NCBI GenBank assembly: GCA_040752025.1 | Contig: JBFMFR010000049.1 | Span: forward strand, 1 to 54,685 | DNA: 54,685 nucleotides | DNA from: JBFMFR01 sp040752025 | GTDB lineage: Bacteria; Chloroflexota; Anaerolineae; Anaerolineales; UBA4823 | Direction of reading: 5' to 3' | Made by a program: the position numbers and the translations under genes | Part shown: one piece after another, positions 23,941 to 33,200 of the stretch | How positions within the stretch are numbered: the stretch's first letter is position 1 | How the letters are laid out: the number at the start of each line of letters is the position of its first letter | Notes under the pieces: generated by a model | Told to the model about the DNA's origin: nothing | Seen by the model: only the letters and a program-made list of their open reading frames with translations | Database searches by the model: none

Positions 23941-26871
23941 TTAGCGCTCCAAACACCCGGCCGCCCACGCCAGCCATTCCTCTTGCGGCAGCGCGTAAGG
24001 GCGAAATTTCTCTAACTTCCCCCCATCATCATCAAAGATCAAGGCTCGATAGGACCCCAGCTTGCTGGCTGCAGGGGTGTCGATCAGATTGACCGAGTCT
24101 TCGGCGCTCATCTGAAAGGCCACTCGCAGAGAAAATTCACGCAGCGTGCGCCGCTCCAGGGTGCGATTCACATTGGTGAGCGTATCGCACCAGGCCAGGG
24201 TGTGCACGCCGACTTCTGGCCCATCGCGCAAGATGGTAGTGAACAGAGATGACAAGTTCGGCCCGGCAGGTGTATCGCTGCCCAACGTTGGAAAGCTGAA
24301 GCTGTCATCAGGGCGCAGATCGCGAGCGCGCTGTAAACCGTAGATAAACAGGAAGCGCGCAGGCTCTTTGAGCAAGTCGCCATCCAACCTGCGCTTAACT
24401 TCGTCAGCCAGGGCGACGATCACATCTGCCAGTTGCCGGCGGCACCCGATTACCTGCGAGATGGGCAGACGCTCTGCCAGGTGGGCGAGGCTTTCGCCAG
24501 CAGAGGCATCGGCAGCCGAAAAATCCAGCACCTGGAAGGTTTTGTCATCCGGTGTCTCGCCGGATGCGGGCAGGCGCGCCGCCAGGCTGAGCAGGGCCGC
24601 CCCCAACATACCGGCAGCGGAGGTTTCATTCTGGCCCACCACCAGCAAGTTACTTCCACTCTGGCGGCGGAACACTGCCGCGGTTGGCTCGCGGATGGCA
24701 ATCGGCTCCCCCAGCCAGGCCAGCATATCCCTGGCAAAATCGCCGCTGGATGCCGGGGCCGGGCGCTCGGAGAGCAGGTTCTTCAAAAGCGAATTCTTGG
24801 CCACATCCCCTGGGAGGTTGCCTTCGAAAACAATGGTCGGCGCGGCGGACTGGTAGCCAGTTCTATTCACCAACTCCGAAATTTGGAGCAGGTAACGGTC
24901 GCGCTCTTCATCCGGCAGCCAGGCCACCTGGAAATGGTTATTGCCCTCTACCCGGCCGTTGGCGGCGTTATAAATCGCCTCGCCAGGGCGAGTCAGCAGG
25001 CGAGCAGAGGGATTATCGTCTGCCAGGATCAGTCGCGAGTCGGCCTCGCTGCATTGCAAAGCAATGCGCACCGCCATCTGGTCGATGGTAGAGCGAGCCA
25101 GGGTATAAGCGCCTGCCAGGGTCTGTGAACCGAGCAAAACGTGCATTCCAAAACCACGCCCCTGCCGTACAAGGCGATCCAGGATTCGCATCGCCTGCGA
25201 AGCAATCACGTCATCTTCGGTAAAAAATTCCTGGAACTCATCCACAATCAGCAAAATCCGCCCCAACTGCTGCCTGCTTTTACGCCGGTAGCTGGCCAGG
25301 TCGTCGACCATTGCCGCGCGGAAAAGGTCGCCGCGGCGTTTCATCTCAGCGTCCAACCCCTGGAGCACGCTCAAACCAAATTCACGCTCGCTCTCGATGG
25401 CGATGACGCGGGCATGCGGTAAGCCAATCTCGGCGTAAGGCTTGAATTCCACGCCTTTTTTGAAGTCGATCAAATACAGCGTAACTTCATCTGGGCTGTA
25501 AGCCAGCGCCAGGGAAGTGATCAGCACGTGCAGCAGTGTGGATTTGCCTGCCCCAGTGCGCCCAGCCACCAGGGCATGCTGCGCCACCCCCGCTCCCAGT
25601 TCCAGGATCTGCGCCTTACGCGCCCCAGATGGCCCCAGCGGGACGCGCAGCCCATCGCCAGCTTTCGCCCGCTGCCAACTGGCGGGCGTCAGGCCAGCCC
25701 GTTCCAGCACTTTGTCAAAAGGCACTTCCACCTTGCCCGCCTCTTGGGCAGTCTGGCCGATTTTTTCGATCAGGGCATTGAATAATTCGGTTTCTGGAGG
25801 CTCATCCAATTCAAGCTGGCAATCCACAAAAACAGGTTCCTTCCACACAAAACCGCCACCCTCCTGCCAGGAAATTACCGAACAGGCCTGCCGCAGGTCG
25901 TTCAGGTTGAAGCCATGCGGAGATGGCTTGGAGGGATCGGCCAGGATCACCGCATAGACTCCACAGCGCGGCCCGTTCTGGGCGATGCTGAGCAGTCGCC
26001 TGGCAGCCGCCTCGTTGAAATTTGCCGGGAAATTATACGCCGCCAACAGACGATACGGCTCGGCAACCTCGCCAGCCTCCTCGTTGTACTCTTCGATGGC
26101 AGCGTAATGGCTGCGCAGGTACTTCTGGATCACATTCTCCATGTGTTCCGTCAGGGCAGCTAGCTGGCGCTCGATGTGCTGTGGTTCGGTCCAGGCGCGG
26201 CTGCTGACCAGTAACTCGTTGTAATCAGCCAGCTTCATAAAAGGCGCGGCGTTCTGCCCCAACCCCAGTGGGTCCAGGAAGGTGAAATATAACTTGCCGG
26301 GCGGCAGCCCAACCAACAGGCGCAGCAGGTAAGACTGGATGGCAGCCGCAGCTTTTTTAAGCGCCAGACCGCTGGCCTCGATCAATAGCGGGCGCCCGCC
26401 GATCAGCGGTGGTATAGCCGGAAAACCAATCTGGTCCCACCGTCCAGTGTAAGTCAGCCACCCCAGGCGTGACGCAGGCGGCAGGCCAACTAGCGCATCA
26501 GGCGGCTCCCAGGAGCGCCAGGCGGGGTCTTCCCAGGTTCGCCGCTCCAAAAGTGCGCTGGCTGGCGCCAGGCTTTCAAGCGCTTGCGAAAGCGCCGCCG
26601 GATAAGGAGCCGCAGCCGCTTCCATTTGCTGACGATAAATAGCCTCGATCTCTGCCAGGCGTTCTTCAGCCTGGCGCGCCGCCTCAGCGCTGCGAGCTTG
26701 TTCCTGGGCCATAGCCTGTCGGTATTCCTCCTCAGCCTGGCTGAGCTTCTGGGCGCTCTGCGCTTCGGCGTCTTCCACCGCCTGGGCAGCATACCGGCGC
26801 ACCTCCGCCGCTGTACGCGCCAGGCGGTTGACCTGGGTTTGAATCTGGTGGATGATTTCCTGTTCCCTCAA
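23941..26871 (-). CDS. FtsK/SpoIIIE (EssC/EccC-like) ATPase
   Basis: A 976-residue ATPase. It begins with TTG at 26871, seven bases after AAGGAG; no ATG offers a better site. Residues 1-95 are a long charged coiled coil. Three FtsK-like modules follow. The first (about 120-345) has 'LYFTFLDPLGLGQNAAPFM' and 'EPYRLLAAYNFPANFNEAA' but no Walker A. The middle one (about 400-680) is intact: Walker A 'GRTGAGKST' (437-445), 'LYLIDFKKGVEFKPYAEIGL', and Walker B Asp544-Glu545 in 'LLIVDEFQEFF'. The third (about 740-960) has a degenerate P-loop ('VVGQNETSAAGML'). This three-ATPase layout recalls EccC/EssC of type VII secretion, but there are no membrane helices or FHA domains. It is coupled to the WXG-peptidase gene. 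Confidence 0.88.
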   Translation of the reverse strand: MREQEIIHQIQTQVNRLARTAAEVRRYAAQAVEDAEAQSAQKLSQAEEEYRQAMAQEQARSAEAARQAEERLAEIEAIYRQQMEAAAAPYPAALSQALESLAPASALLERRTWEDPAWRSWEPPDALVGLPPASRLGWLTYTGRWDQIGFPAIPPLIGGRPLLIEASGLALKKAAAAIQSYLLRLLVGLPPGKLYFTFLDPLGLGQNAAPFMKLADYNELLVSSRAWTEPQHIERQLAALTEHMENVIQKYLRSHYAAIEEYNEEAGEVAEPYRLLAAYNFPANFNEAAARRLLSIAQNGPRCGVYAVILADPSKPSPHGFNLNDLRQACSVISWQEGGGFVWKEPVFVDCQLELDEPPETELFNALIEKIGQTAQEAGKVEVPFDKVLERAGLTPASWQRAKAGDGLRVPLGPSGARKAQILELGAGVAQHALVAGRTGAGKSTLLHVLITSLALAYSPDEVTLYLIDFKKGVEFKPYAEIGLPHARVIAIESEREFGLSVLQGLDAEMKRRGDLFRAAMVDDLASYRRKSRQQLGRILLIVDEFQEFFTEDDVIASQAMRILDRLVRQGRGFGMHVLLGSQTLAGAYTLARSTIDQMAVRIALQCSEADSRLILADDNPSARLLTRPGEAIYNAANGRVEGNNHFQVAWLPDEERDRYLLQISELVNRTGYQSAAPTIVFEGNLPGDVAKNSLLKNLLSERPAPASSGDFARDMLAWLGEPIAIREPTAAVFRRQSGSNLLVVGQNETSAAGMLGAALLSLAARLPASGETPDDKTFQVLDFSAADASAGESLAHLAERLPISQVIGCRRQLADVIVALADEVKRRLDGDLLKEPARFLFIYGLQRARDLRPDDSFSFPTLGSDTPAGPNLSSLFTTILRDGPEVGVHTLAWCDTLTNVNRTLERRTLREFSLRVAFQMSAEDSVNLIDTPAASKLGSYRALIFDDDGGKLEKFRPYALPQEEWLAWAAGCLER

Positions 26872-26958
26872 TTTTACACTCCTTACCCAATCTTATGATA
26901 GTCCATCAAGGTGATCGAACACAGCGAAAGCCGACACTACCGAACTGGTCACCTCTCC

Positions 26959-27516
26959 CTAAGGTAGAAAGACTACTTGCGAGAGAAACCAGCTTATTAC
27001 GATTATCATAGTAATCAACCCCAATATGGCATAAATCATGGCCACCAGCAAACAATCCCGCGCCGTTTTGCGCCGAGAATTCCAAATGCTCAGGATTTGT
27101 TCCTCTACCACCTGAGCTTGTTCGAGGCTGTCTTGCATAGCAACCAATGGTTGAACCACATGAGTGATACTCTCTGGATCGGCTCGCAGTAACTTCTCCA
27201 AGAATGGCACCGCCACAGATTGTCGAATATTACTCTCCAAGCGTTCAACCTGCGCCAGGGCTTTTTCGGCTGCCTGCCGTACATCGGCAACTGCTTCCCG
27301 CTGCCGAAGTCGTTCCTGATCCAGGGCCTGCTTTGCCCCCAACTGGATCGCAGCCTCTTGCTCCTGGAAGTGTTGGCTTCTCTCGCTCAATGTCAGCGTC
27401 TCTTGCTGGCGAACAGCTTCAGCGCTGCCTTCGGCCACCTGGCGGCGCTGCTCAGCGGCGCGAAACTCGTGCACAGCCCGGCGTATTTGGTCTTGCTCAC
27501 TGAATGCTTGAGACAT
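26959..27516 (-). CDS. Coiled-coil protein with C-terminal membrane helix
   Basis: A 185-residue protein starting at the ATG at 27516 (AGGAG upstream). Residues 1-150 are a charged coiled coil, then a hydrophobic segment (about 155-178, 'LLVAMIYAILGLITMIIVIS') anchors the C terminus. It is a paralogue of the N-terminal part of the next gene: 'FRAAEQRRQV' falls at residues 18-27 in both, 'PL-AMQ-SLEQAQ' at about 123-136, and 'SRRK' just before the membrane helix. Most of the protein would face the cytoplasm, where it could dock the soluble ATPase at the membrane. That docking role is inference. Confidence 0.75.
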   Translation of the reverse strand: MSQAFSEQDQIRRAVHEFRAAEQRRQVAEGSAEAVRQQETLTLSERSQHFQEQEAAIQLGAKQALDQERLRQREAVADVRQAAEKALAQVERLESNIRQSVAVPFLEKLLRADPESITHVVQPLVAMQDSLEQAQVVEEQILSIWNSRRKTARDCLLVAMIYAILGLITMIIVISWFLSQVVFLP

Positions 27517-27579
27517 GCGCTTATCTGCTCCTATTATCTCTGCACCGTACAACAATTCAGAAGCCAGGATTCCAGCATT

Positions 27580-28890
27580 TCACTTTCCTGGGGCCAGCAG
27601 GCAGCGAAAACCGAAGAGACCGTAACGGTAGCCCGGATCGTTGTAGAGACGGTCCGCCACGCGCAGGGGACTCAAGTTCCCGTCCCAGTCGCCCCCACTA
27701 CGCAGCACTCGAGAAGAACCTGGGCCAAAACTGATCGGATTATCGCGCGGTGAACTGCCATAAAAACTGCTTGAATACCAGTCCTGAACCCACTCCCTTA
27801 CATTGCCAGCCATATCGTACAACCCGTAACCATTCGGTGCAAAACTGCCCACCGGAACCGTGCTCCCGCCACAATCGACATACTGCGCGCCATTCCTGGC
27901 TCCCGGTACGCAGGTGGGTTCCTCATCTCCCCAGGGATACAACCTGCCCTCCAAACCGCCACGCGCTGCCTTCTCCCACTGCGCCTCTGTTGGCAGTTGG
28001 CCGCCGCGCCATCGGCAATAGGCCTGTGCCTGATCCCAGCTCACGCAAGTCACCGGATGGTTGGCGTAAACCGCATCCGCAAAATCGCCGCAGCCCGGCT
28101 CCGCACAATCCCCAGATGCCACGCACTCCGCATACAAGGCATTGGTCACTTCGTAGGCGTCTATAAAATATCCATCCAGGTACACTATGTGAACCGGTTG
28201 CTCATCGAAAGCCCCATTTTCGCTGCCCATCTGGAACTCACCTGCGGGAATGGCAGCCATCTTCGCGTTCAGTTCAAGGATGCGAGCAAAAATTGCTGCC
28301 TGCCGGGCTTGCTCAACCTGCGCCTGATAATATTGATACCCTACCCACACAGATACCAGGCAAATAGCGAAAACGACCACAACCAGTGCAGCCACTATCC
28401 TCACCCGGCGCAACTTACGGCGAGATTGCCAGTCGCGCAAGCTTCGCAACCCACCCTGGATTTGCTCGCCTGCCGCCTGGGCCTGCTCCAGACTGACCTG
28501 CATAGCGCTTAACGGCTGGGCTATCTTGGCCACATTCCAAGGGACAACAGGTAACAGCTTCACTCTGCCGCCCAGGATCAAATTTTCCAGAGTTTGACGA
28601 GCTTCGCCTTCCAGGCGCGCCAACTGCGCCAGGGCAGCTTCAACTAACTGCCGGGTTTCATCGATTGCATCCTTATGAAGGCCGCGCTCTATCTCCAACA
28701 CCAGCCCGGCCCGCTCAGAGGTCTCGGCAATTTGCCTGTGCAGTTCTCCCGCCTGCTCAGCAGACGCCTGAGCTTCCTGCTGGCGTTGCGCTTCTGCGCT
28801 GGCTTCGGTCACCTGGCGGCGCTGCTCTGCAGCGCGAAATTCCAGAATGGATTGGGCGATTCTTTGCTGTTCATTCTCCAACTGGAGCAT
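27580..28890 (-). CDS. Coiled-coil/TM protein with extracellular FGE-fold (sulfatase-modifying-factor-like) domain
   Basis: A 436-residue protein. Residues 1-160 are a coiled coil paralogous to the gene at 26959-27516; residues about 165-185 form the membrane helix ('IVAALVVVVFAICLVSVWVG'). Residues 211-434 form a complete FGE-sulfatase/SUMF1-fold domain: 'MAAIPAGEFQMGSENGAFDE', 'VTCVSWDQAQAYCRWRGGQL', 'PTEAQWEKAARGG', 'YPWGDE', 'YDMAGNVREWVQDWY', 'GLFGFRCLL'. The position that holds active-site cysteines in true formylglycine enzymes ('GGSW-C') reads 'SGGDWDGNLSP' with no cysteine, so it is probably a binding domain with a C-type-lectin-like fold. The domain would face outward. A short gene lies 12 bases upstream. 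Confidence 0.85.
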   Translation of the reverse strand: MLQLENEQQRIAQSILEFRAAEQRRQVTEASAEAQRQQEAQASAEQAGELHRQIAETSERAGLVLEIERGLHKDAIDETRQLVEAALAQLARLEGEARQTLENLILGGRVKLLPVVPWNVAKIAQPLSAMQVSLEQAQAAGEQIQGGLRSLRDWQSRRKLRRVRIVAALVVVVFAICLVSVWVGYQYYQAQVEQARQAAIFARILELNAKMAAIPAGEFQMGSENGAFDEQPVHIVYLDGYFIDAYEVTNALYAECVASGDCAEPGCGDFADAVYANHPVTCVSWDQAQAYCRWRGGQLPTEAQWEKAARGGLEGRLYPWGDEEPTCVPGARNGAQYVDCGGSTVPVGSFAPNGYGLYDMAGNVREWVQDWYSSSFYGSSPRDNPISFGPGSSRVLRSGGDWDGNLSPLRVADRLYNDPGYRYGLFGFRCLLAPGK

Positions 28891-28902
28891 GCGTCTTTCC
28901 CC

Positions 28903-29115
28903 CTATTTCACGCTGCGCCGCGCCTGGCTCACCACCTGCGCCAGGCGCTCGAGGGCCTGGCGAGTTTGATCAGCCTGGGTATCCAATGGCTGCCAGTATT
29001 GGCCCTCGAAGCCTCGCCGAACCGGGTCGTCCCACAACGCGCCGACCGCTTCCCAGCGCTGCTGCAAGATCTGCCAGCTTTGTTGCATGTGAGCAAGAAC
29101 TGCCTGTAATTCCAT
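28903..29115 (-). CDS. Small WXG100-like helical-hairpin protein
   Basis: A 70-residue protein with AGGAG before its ATG. The sequence predicts two helices separated by 'LWDDPVRRGFEGQYWQPL', where Trp-Asp-Asp takes the place of Trp-x-Gly at the turn and is followed by the Phe-x-x-x-(Y/F) pattern often seen after the WXG turn. It is shorter than the usual 95-100 residues. Its position between a longer helical protein and the FGE-fold membrane protein supports a role as a secreted or structural partner in the WXG system. Family assignment is by pattern only. Confidence 0.65.
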   Translation of the reverse strand: MELQAVLAHMQQSWQILQQRWEAVGALWDDPVRRGFEGQYWQPLDTQADQTRQALERLAQVVSQARRSVK

Positions 29116-29186
29116 CGATGCGTGCTCCTGGTATAGTGTAGGCGAACGAAATGGTTTGCCTGGCTGAATTCGAAAACAGGTCAGGA

Positions 29187-29771
29187 CTAACCGCGCTCCG
29201 GGCCGCGTTCTCGTTCGGACGAGCGCTCAACTTCGGGGCTGGAACCGCCTTTCATGCTGTGCGTGGCCTCCGGCGGCGCCTGGGCAACGTAGTTATTGAG
29301 GATATCCTCCTTGCGCTGCAACAATGCCTCCGCAACTTGCACCTCCTGGTTCAAGTGCCCTTCTAACCGCTGCGCCTGGATGTGATAATCGTCATAAGAC
29401 TGCTGAACTAAGCGCGCCCAATCCTTCACTTCTTTGAGAGCAGTTTCAGCTTCCACAAGGTGCAATCTGGCCTTTAGCAGCGCGTGCTGCTCGGCGCTGC
29501 AATTAGGGGGATAATAACGCCCGCTATCACGATCGTAATAGCCGCTGGCCTCGCAACGGCGTAGGGCAGCCGCCGCTTGCTCCACTTCAGCCTGGCGTTG
29601 GCGCACCTGGTTCTGCCAGTGTTGGGCGCGCTCTTGCAGCCAATCTAGCGTGCGGCGTATTTCCAGGGCAGCCGCGTTCAGCGCAGATTGGGTCTCACTC
29701 CCGAAACGAATCAACCCGCTGCGTAGTTCTCCCAGGGCCGAGATTTCACGTAGGTTTGCGCCTTCGCTCAT
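29187..29771 (-). CDS. Helical coiled-coil protein of the WXG cluster
   Basis: A 194-residue protein, almost wholly helical: 'SALNAAALEIRRTLDWLQER', 'QNQVRQRQAEVEQAAAALRR', then 'CEASGYYDRDSGRYYPPNCS' (a conserved-looking two-cysteine turn) and a second long helix pair. The C-terminal 30 residues are disordered and charged. The ATG at 29771 is chosen; a GTG two codons earlier is possible, and neither has a strong ribosome site. The long-helix design resembles LXG or large WXG partner proteins. Function unknown, but gene order ties it to the WXG100 protein 18 bases upstream. Confidence 0.7.
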   Translation of the reverse strand: MSEGANLREISALGELRSGLIRFGSETQSALNAAALEIRRTLDWLQERAQHWQNQVRQRQAEVEQAAAALRRCEASGYYDRDSGRYYPPNCSAEQHALLKARLHLVEAETALKEVKDWARLVQQSYDDYHIQAQRLEGHLNQEVQVAEALLQRKEDILNNYVAQAPPEATHSMKGGSSPEVERSSERERGPERG

Positions 29772-29789
29772 ATTCACCCACTAAATGGC

Positions 29790-30062
29790 TCAACGCTGCT
29801 GCAAATACTCGCGGATTCTTTCCGCCTTACGCAGTAGAAATGGAATTTGCTGTTCCGAGCTTTGTCGGAAATGTTGCAGAACTGCCAGGGTCTGCTCGAA
29901 CTCCTGGGCAAATTTCTGGTGCTCCTGGTCGCGCCAGGTGTCCCCCAAAGCGCCAAACTGTCCTTTCAGGCGGGACATGCTATCTTTCAGGATTTCGTTG
30001 AACTGGCGCAGTTCCTGCGCAAAACGTTGGAGGTCTTCCGGGTCAGCAATCGCCTGTGGCAT
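29790..30062 (-). CDS. WXG100 family protein
   Basis: A 90-residue protein with AAGGAG nine bases before the ATG. It has the size and helix-turn-helix layout of ESAT-6-like proteins; the turn reads 'LGDTWRDQEHQKFAQEF', with Trp43-Arg-Asp45 in place of WxG. WXG100 proteins are dimeric substrates or adaptors of type VII secretion. The N-terminal 90 residues of the peptidase at 22859-23938 are a clear homologue ('PEDLQRFAQEL' vs 'PEDLERFAAEL'; 'KGQFGALGDTW' vs 'RGQFAKLGETW'). It is the first gene of the minus-strand cluster. Confidence 0.82.
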   Translation of the reverse strand: MPQAIADPEDLQRFAQELRQFNEILKDSMSRLKGQFGALGDTWRDQEHQKFAQEFEQTLAVLQHFRQSSEQQIPFLLRKAERIREYLQQR

Positions 30063-30096
30063 AGATCACGCTCCTTTGTGTACATTCCCTGGGGCT

Positions 30097-30102
30097 ATTA
30101 TA
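30097..30102 (-). promoter_or_regulatory. Candidate -10 box of the WXG/FtsK cluster
   Basis: Minus-strand TATAAT in 'gcagtataatagcc', 35 bases before the WXG100 start. There is no convincing -35. Confidence 0.4.
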
Positions 30103-30172
30103 CTGCAAACGAAACATGGTTTTAGTTCTTTCTGCAAAATTTGGGATCACACCCGATTAGCCACGAAATGGG

Positions 30173-30178
30173 TATAAT
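30173..30178 (+). promoter_or_regulatory. Candidate -10 box of the restriction-methylase gene
   Basis: Plus-strand TATAAT in 'gggtataataaattg', about 105 bases before the start, back to back with the WXG-cluster -10. No good -35 is seen. Confidence 0.35.
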
Positions 30179-30282
30179 AAATTGTTGTAGGATTCGTAAG
30201 CAGATGGGAGTCATACAAACACTGGACAAACTGGCCCTAAGCCGCCTATAGCGGGCACCCAGCACGTAAAGACCGAGGCATT

Positions 30283-33200
30283 ATGCAAAACAAAACGCTT
30301 TTTTCCCAACATTTCCTGGATAACCGCCTTTGCCAGCAGCCCGAGTGGAACGAAGATGCCCTGCCCTTCCTGGAGCAGATCCGCCCCTTGTGGGCCAAAG
30401 CACGCCAGTATGGCAGCGCCTGGAACGAGGCCCAGACCGAAGAGGAGTTCATTAAGCCGGTATTGGGCGTTTTAGGCTGGAGTTTTATCGTCCAGGCCAA
30501 GGCCGGGCGCAGCGGGCAGGTGACCCGCCCGGATTACGCCCTCTTTGCCAGCGAAGCCAGCAAACAGGAGGCCTATCCCCACCAGGGCCATGACGAGGCT
30601 TTCTACACGCGTGCCCTGGCAATCGCCGAGGCCAAGCACTGGGAACGTCCTCTCAGCCAGAAAGATGCCAGCGGGCGCGCCACTTGGAAAGCCGAGAGCA
30701 ACCCCAGTCACCAGATGGTCAGCTACCTGGTTGGCACGCGCTCCGAATGGGGCATCCTGACCAACGGAGTAACCTGGCGCTTATACAGCCGGGAGGTAAG
30801 CAGTACAGCCAGTGAGTTTTACGAAATCGACCTGGGTGAGCTGCTTGACTCCCTGCCTGCCGGTGAGCCGCCCAGCCCGGTGCAGGTTGAACAGTTCAAA
30901 CGCTGGTGGCTGTTCTTCCGCCGGGCAGCTTTCACCCGCCAGGAAGGTGCGCAGCCCTTCGTGCAGCGCGTGCATGAAGGTTCAACGCTCTACGCCCGTG
31001 AGGTCAGTGAGCGTTTGAAAGAGCTGGTCTTTGAAGATGTTATGCCGGAGATCGCCGGGGGGTTCGTCGCCTACCGTTCTCAACAGATGGGCATCCAGGC
31101 CGAAACGCCTGAGACTTTGCTCGAAATCTACCGCGCCAGCCTGAGTCTTCTGTACAAACTTCTGTTCCTGTTGTATGCCGAGGCGCGCTCGCTGCTTCCA
31201 ATGGACAATCCCGACTATCGCGCCAACAGCCTGACCGCCCTGGCGCAATGGGCGGCACAGCAAAGCGATATGGGGCGGCGAATGAGCGAGGCAACCTTCG
31301 CCACACCGCGCTATGATGCGCTGCTGGCCCTTTTCCGGCGGGTGGACCGCGGCGACCCTAGCTTGGGCATTCCGCGCTACAATGGCGGCCTGTTCAACCC
31401 CCACACACCAGAGAACCGCTTCCTGGAAAGTCACAAGCTGAGCGACCTGGTCGTGGGGCGCGCCATCGACCTGCTGGTGCGCGACCAGGGCCAACCGGTG
31501 GATTATGCCTATATCTCGGTGCGCAACCTGGGGGCCATCTATGAGGGCTTGCTGGAGAACCGCTTGCGCGTGTTGGATGCAGTCAAGGGACAGGTGCAGC
31601 TGGTCAACGACAAGGGCGAGCGCAAGGCCACTGGCTCGTATTACACGCCGGACTATATCGTCGAATATATCGTAGAACACACGCTGGACCCCATCCTGGA
31701 GGCGCGCCAGGCTGATTACGCTCAGGCGATGGGACAGGTTGGCGCGACGCGCAAGCAACTGGCGAAAACAACTGACCCGGCGACCAACCGCCGTTTGCAG
31801 GGCGAATTGGCCGAGGCTGAGCGCCAGGCGCGCGAAGCCTTCCTGGGCATCAAGGTGCTCGATCCTGCCATGGGCAGTGGTCATTTCCTGGTCAATGCCG
31901 TCGATCACCTGACGGATGGCATCATCCAGCTAATGCAGGCGTACCATGATGCACACCCCGAGGTGCGCTGGGACTGGGACCCGATCCAGGCGCTGATCGA
32001 GCGCGTGCGCGCCGAGATTGTGCAAGAAATGGCCGTACAGGGGCTGAACGTGGACACCCGCCGCCTGGATGACACCGCCCTGCTGACTCGCCTGGTGATG
32101 AAGCGCTGTATCTATGGGGTAGACCTGAACCGCATGGCCGTGGAGCTCGCTAAGGTCAGCTTATGGCTGCACTCGTTCACAGTAGGCGCACCGCTGTCAT
32201 TTCTGGATCACCACCTGCGTTGGGGCAACTCGCTGATCGGGACAGATGTACATACAGTGGAGAACGCCATATTCGCCCAAGAACAAAGAGGCGGAGCATT
32301 GCAATTCAGCCTATTTGGTGGCCCATTTGAGGGGCTGCTGGATCTGACAGCGGTGATGATCGAGGTAGCCGAGCGCGCCGATGCCACCCTGGCAGACGTG
32401 CACCAGAGCGCCCAGGACTTCGAAGCGTTGCAAAAAGCGCTGACGCCGTATAAACAAGCCCTCGATTTGTGGGTGAGTCAGTATTTCGGCAATAAAGCTG
32501 CTAAAGAGTTCATGGAACTGTACGGGAGAGAGATGCTGCCAGTTATCCGGGGCGAGCGCAAAGTCACCGCACAGCAACAGGCTGTTATCACTTCCGCTCA
32601 GGCGCTGTGGCAAGAAAAGCGCTATTTCCATTGGGATGTAGAATTTCCCGAGGTGTTCGTAGATTTGCGTGAGAGGAACTGGGCGAAAAACCCGGGTTTT
32701 GATGCGGTAATTGGGAATCCGCCTTGGGGAGGAGAAATAGATACACAAACTTTTGATTATCTGAAGGTAAAATTTTTGGCTTTACACCAGAGATTGCCAG
32801 ACACAGCAAAATACTTCTTTGGGGTAGCCCACGATAACACTCGCCAACAAGGTGTTTTTGGCCAAATCTTACCGAATGTAGTTCTTTATGCTCATGAATA
32901 CAGTAATCTCCGTAAGATTCTTCTCGAGCATTGCCGAGTTTGGGAACTTATTAATTTAGGGGACAATGTTTTTAGGGGTGTAACTGCACCTGCCTGCATT
33001 CTCGTGGCAGAGTGTTCTCCTTATCAAGAGGATGTTTTTGTAAAAATTGGGGATTTACGCAAAATACCCCGAGATCGATTACCTATTCATGACAATTGGC
33101 CATTGGAAAGTTTGCAACAAAAATTGTTATTATCACTGCCCGATTACACCATAACAGCAGATACAAGTAGCATCAAATTGCTCTCTCATCTATTTGTTGA

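Noticed and set aside
27580..28890. FGE-fold protein as a diversity-generating retroelement target
   Set aside because: No reverse transcriptase, template repeat or matching variable-region copy is present in the window.
27580..28890. True formylglycine-generating enzyme
   Set aside because: The active-site cysteine stretch is missing and no sulfatase gene is nearby.
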